From Thermoanaerobaculales bacterium (lineage in GTDB: Bacteria; Acidobacteriota; Thermoanaerobaculia; Thermoanaerobaculales; Sulfomarinibacteraceae), in NCBI GenBank assembly GCA_035358815.1, contig DAOPQC010000008.1:100481-164480 (forward strand): 64,000 nt of DNA. Reading direction: 5' to 3'. The notes beneath the pieces are model-generated. The model searched no databases, was not told the origin of the DNA, and saw nothing but the letters and a program-made list of their open reading frames with translations. Both the position numbers and the translations under genes were made by a program. This document shows, one piece after another, positions 63,417-64,000 of this stretch. Positions within the stretch are counted from its first letter, which is position 1. Each line of letters begins with the position of its first letter.

Positions 63417-64000
63417 TCAAGGCACCATCGTGCTCCAGGCCCAGGGCGCTCCCGTCTCGAAGCCGTCTCCGAAAATCCAATGCGCCGCCATGGCGTCGAG
63501 GCGCCCCCACCCGTACACGTTGTTGGGGACCGCATCGCCGGGATCGCCGCACTCGGTGCTGTAGAGGTCCACCGCCGAGCGGGCGAGCGCCTGCTCGGTG
63601 AGGTCGATGCGGCCGCGCAGCGCGGGCGAGGCGGACCACAGCAGGGCCACGGCGCCGGCGACGTGGGGAGCGGCCAGCGAGGTGCCGGAGGCGGCCGCGT
63701 AGTCGCCCCCCGGCGCGCTCGATCGGATGTTGTCGCCAGGGGCGCAGATATCGGGCTTCATCCGGCCGCTGCCGTCGATCGCCACCGGGCCGCGGCCGCT
63801 GAACGAGGAAATGCCGTCCCCGCTGTCGGTGGCGCCCACCGAGAAGGCGGCGTCGTAGATCGCGGGCGGGTCCTGGACCGTGCTGCAGGACGGGCCGTCG
63901 TTGCCGGCCGCGACCACGGTCATGATGCCGGCGGCCCGCTGCGCCTCGATCGCCGCCTGGATGGTGTCCCAGGAGCAGCCCTCGTCCGGCGGGCAGGTCC
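63417..64000 (-). CDS. subtilisin-like serine protease, C-terminal part (continues beyond window)
   Basis: The visible 194 residues hold the second half of an S8 peptidase: VVAAGNDGPSCS (oxyanion Asn), SSFSGRGP, KPDICAPGDNI and the catalytic serine in GTSLAAPHVAGAVALLW. The protein ends in FGDGFETGAPWAWSTMVP, the same tail as three other exported proteins here. The catalytic Asp and His, and the start, lie past the window end. Confidence 0.9.
   Translation of the reverse strand, partial: TCPPDEGCSWDTIQAAIEAQRAAGIMTVVAAGNDGPSCSTVQDPPAIYDAAFSVGATDSGDGISSFSGRGPVAIDGSGRMKPDICAPGDNIRSSAPGGDYAAASGTSLAAPHVAGAVALLWSASPALRGRIDLTEQALARSAVDLYSTECGDPGDAVPNNVYGWGRLDAMAAHWIFGDGFETGAPWAWSTMVP

Noticed and set aside
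1..64000. tRNA, rRNA or CRISPR arrays
   Set aside because: No cloverleaf with a GGTTCGAATCC-type T arm, no rRNA signature and no regularly spaced repeats of 24-40 bp were found by eye.

Overview
The window is a high-GC chromosomal segment from a Gram-negative bacterium. It encodes outer-membrane-type barrels, several lipoproteins, multihaem cytochromes and about sixty protein genes; I see no rRNA, tRNA, CRISPR array, transposase or replication origin. The mix fits Acidobacteriota (a Thermoanaerobaculia-like lineage) best, with Myxococcota as an alternative. The mix in question is a Haliangium-type microcompartment, a winged-helix/FHA regulator, DUF1820, DUF438/NO-reductase genes and selenoproteins. 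This placement is an inference from gene content only.

Layout. 1-9 kb: the end of an EcfT-THEP1 fusion, then a minus-strand nitrogen-oxide block (DUF438 haemerythrin-PAS protein, DUF1858/DUF2249 protein, quinol NO reductase, octahaem HAO-like cytochrome, membrane multihaem cytochrome). A perfect FNR/DNR-like palindrome lies upstream of this block. 8.4-19 kb: a selenocysteine peroxiredoxin, an alpha/beta hydrolase, CorA, TruA, two L,D-transpeptidases with a DUF4398 lipoprotein, and an exported FG-GAP protein. 19.5-25.1 kb: a complete nine-gene bacterial microcompartment operon of the sugar-phosphate type (RpiB-like, DeoC, CoA-acylating aldehyde dehydrogenase, one BMC-H, two BMC-T, three BMC-P). 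25.3-32.5 kb: an envelope redox cluster of glutathione peroxidase, two Omp28-like proteins with in-frame UGA, TlpA, a beta-barrel, and a third, longer UGA-containing Omp28-like protein. 32.5-48 kb: phosphatases, a nucleotide-transporter/HEAT/cNMP fusion, a hybrid histidine kinase, PhaR, LepB, DUF1820, an M64 peptidase and a transglutaminase-TPR lipoprotein. 48.2-51.8 kb: an AmmeMemoRadiSam operon with DUF362. 52.7-55.3 kb: a small island-like insertion flanked by a duplicated EamA 3' end. 55.4-60.2 kb: iorA-iorB-ADP-forming acyl-CoA synthetase, which would turn 2-oxo acids into acids plus ATP. 60.5-64 kb: surE-pcm-acyP-unknown, and the C-terminal end of a subtilase.

The most striking system is selenocysteine. 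Four genes are interrupted by a single UGA exactly where a redox-active cysteine is expected (one peroxiredoxin, three thioredoxin-fold Omp28-like exported proteins). In all four the UGA is followed by a perfect or near-perfect 7-bp hairpin whose small apical loop carries GGU 18-25 nt downstream, the geometry of a bacterial SECIS. Three of these proteins are exported and clustered with TlpA and a beta-barrel, which suggests an envelope selenoprotein redox system that I do not recognise as described. A second theme is a shared C-terminal tail (DGFE-G-S-WS-VP) on four exported proteins. A third is a set of GGGAAC-type hexamer repeats scattered through the intergenic gaps.
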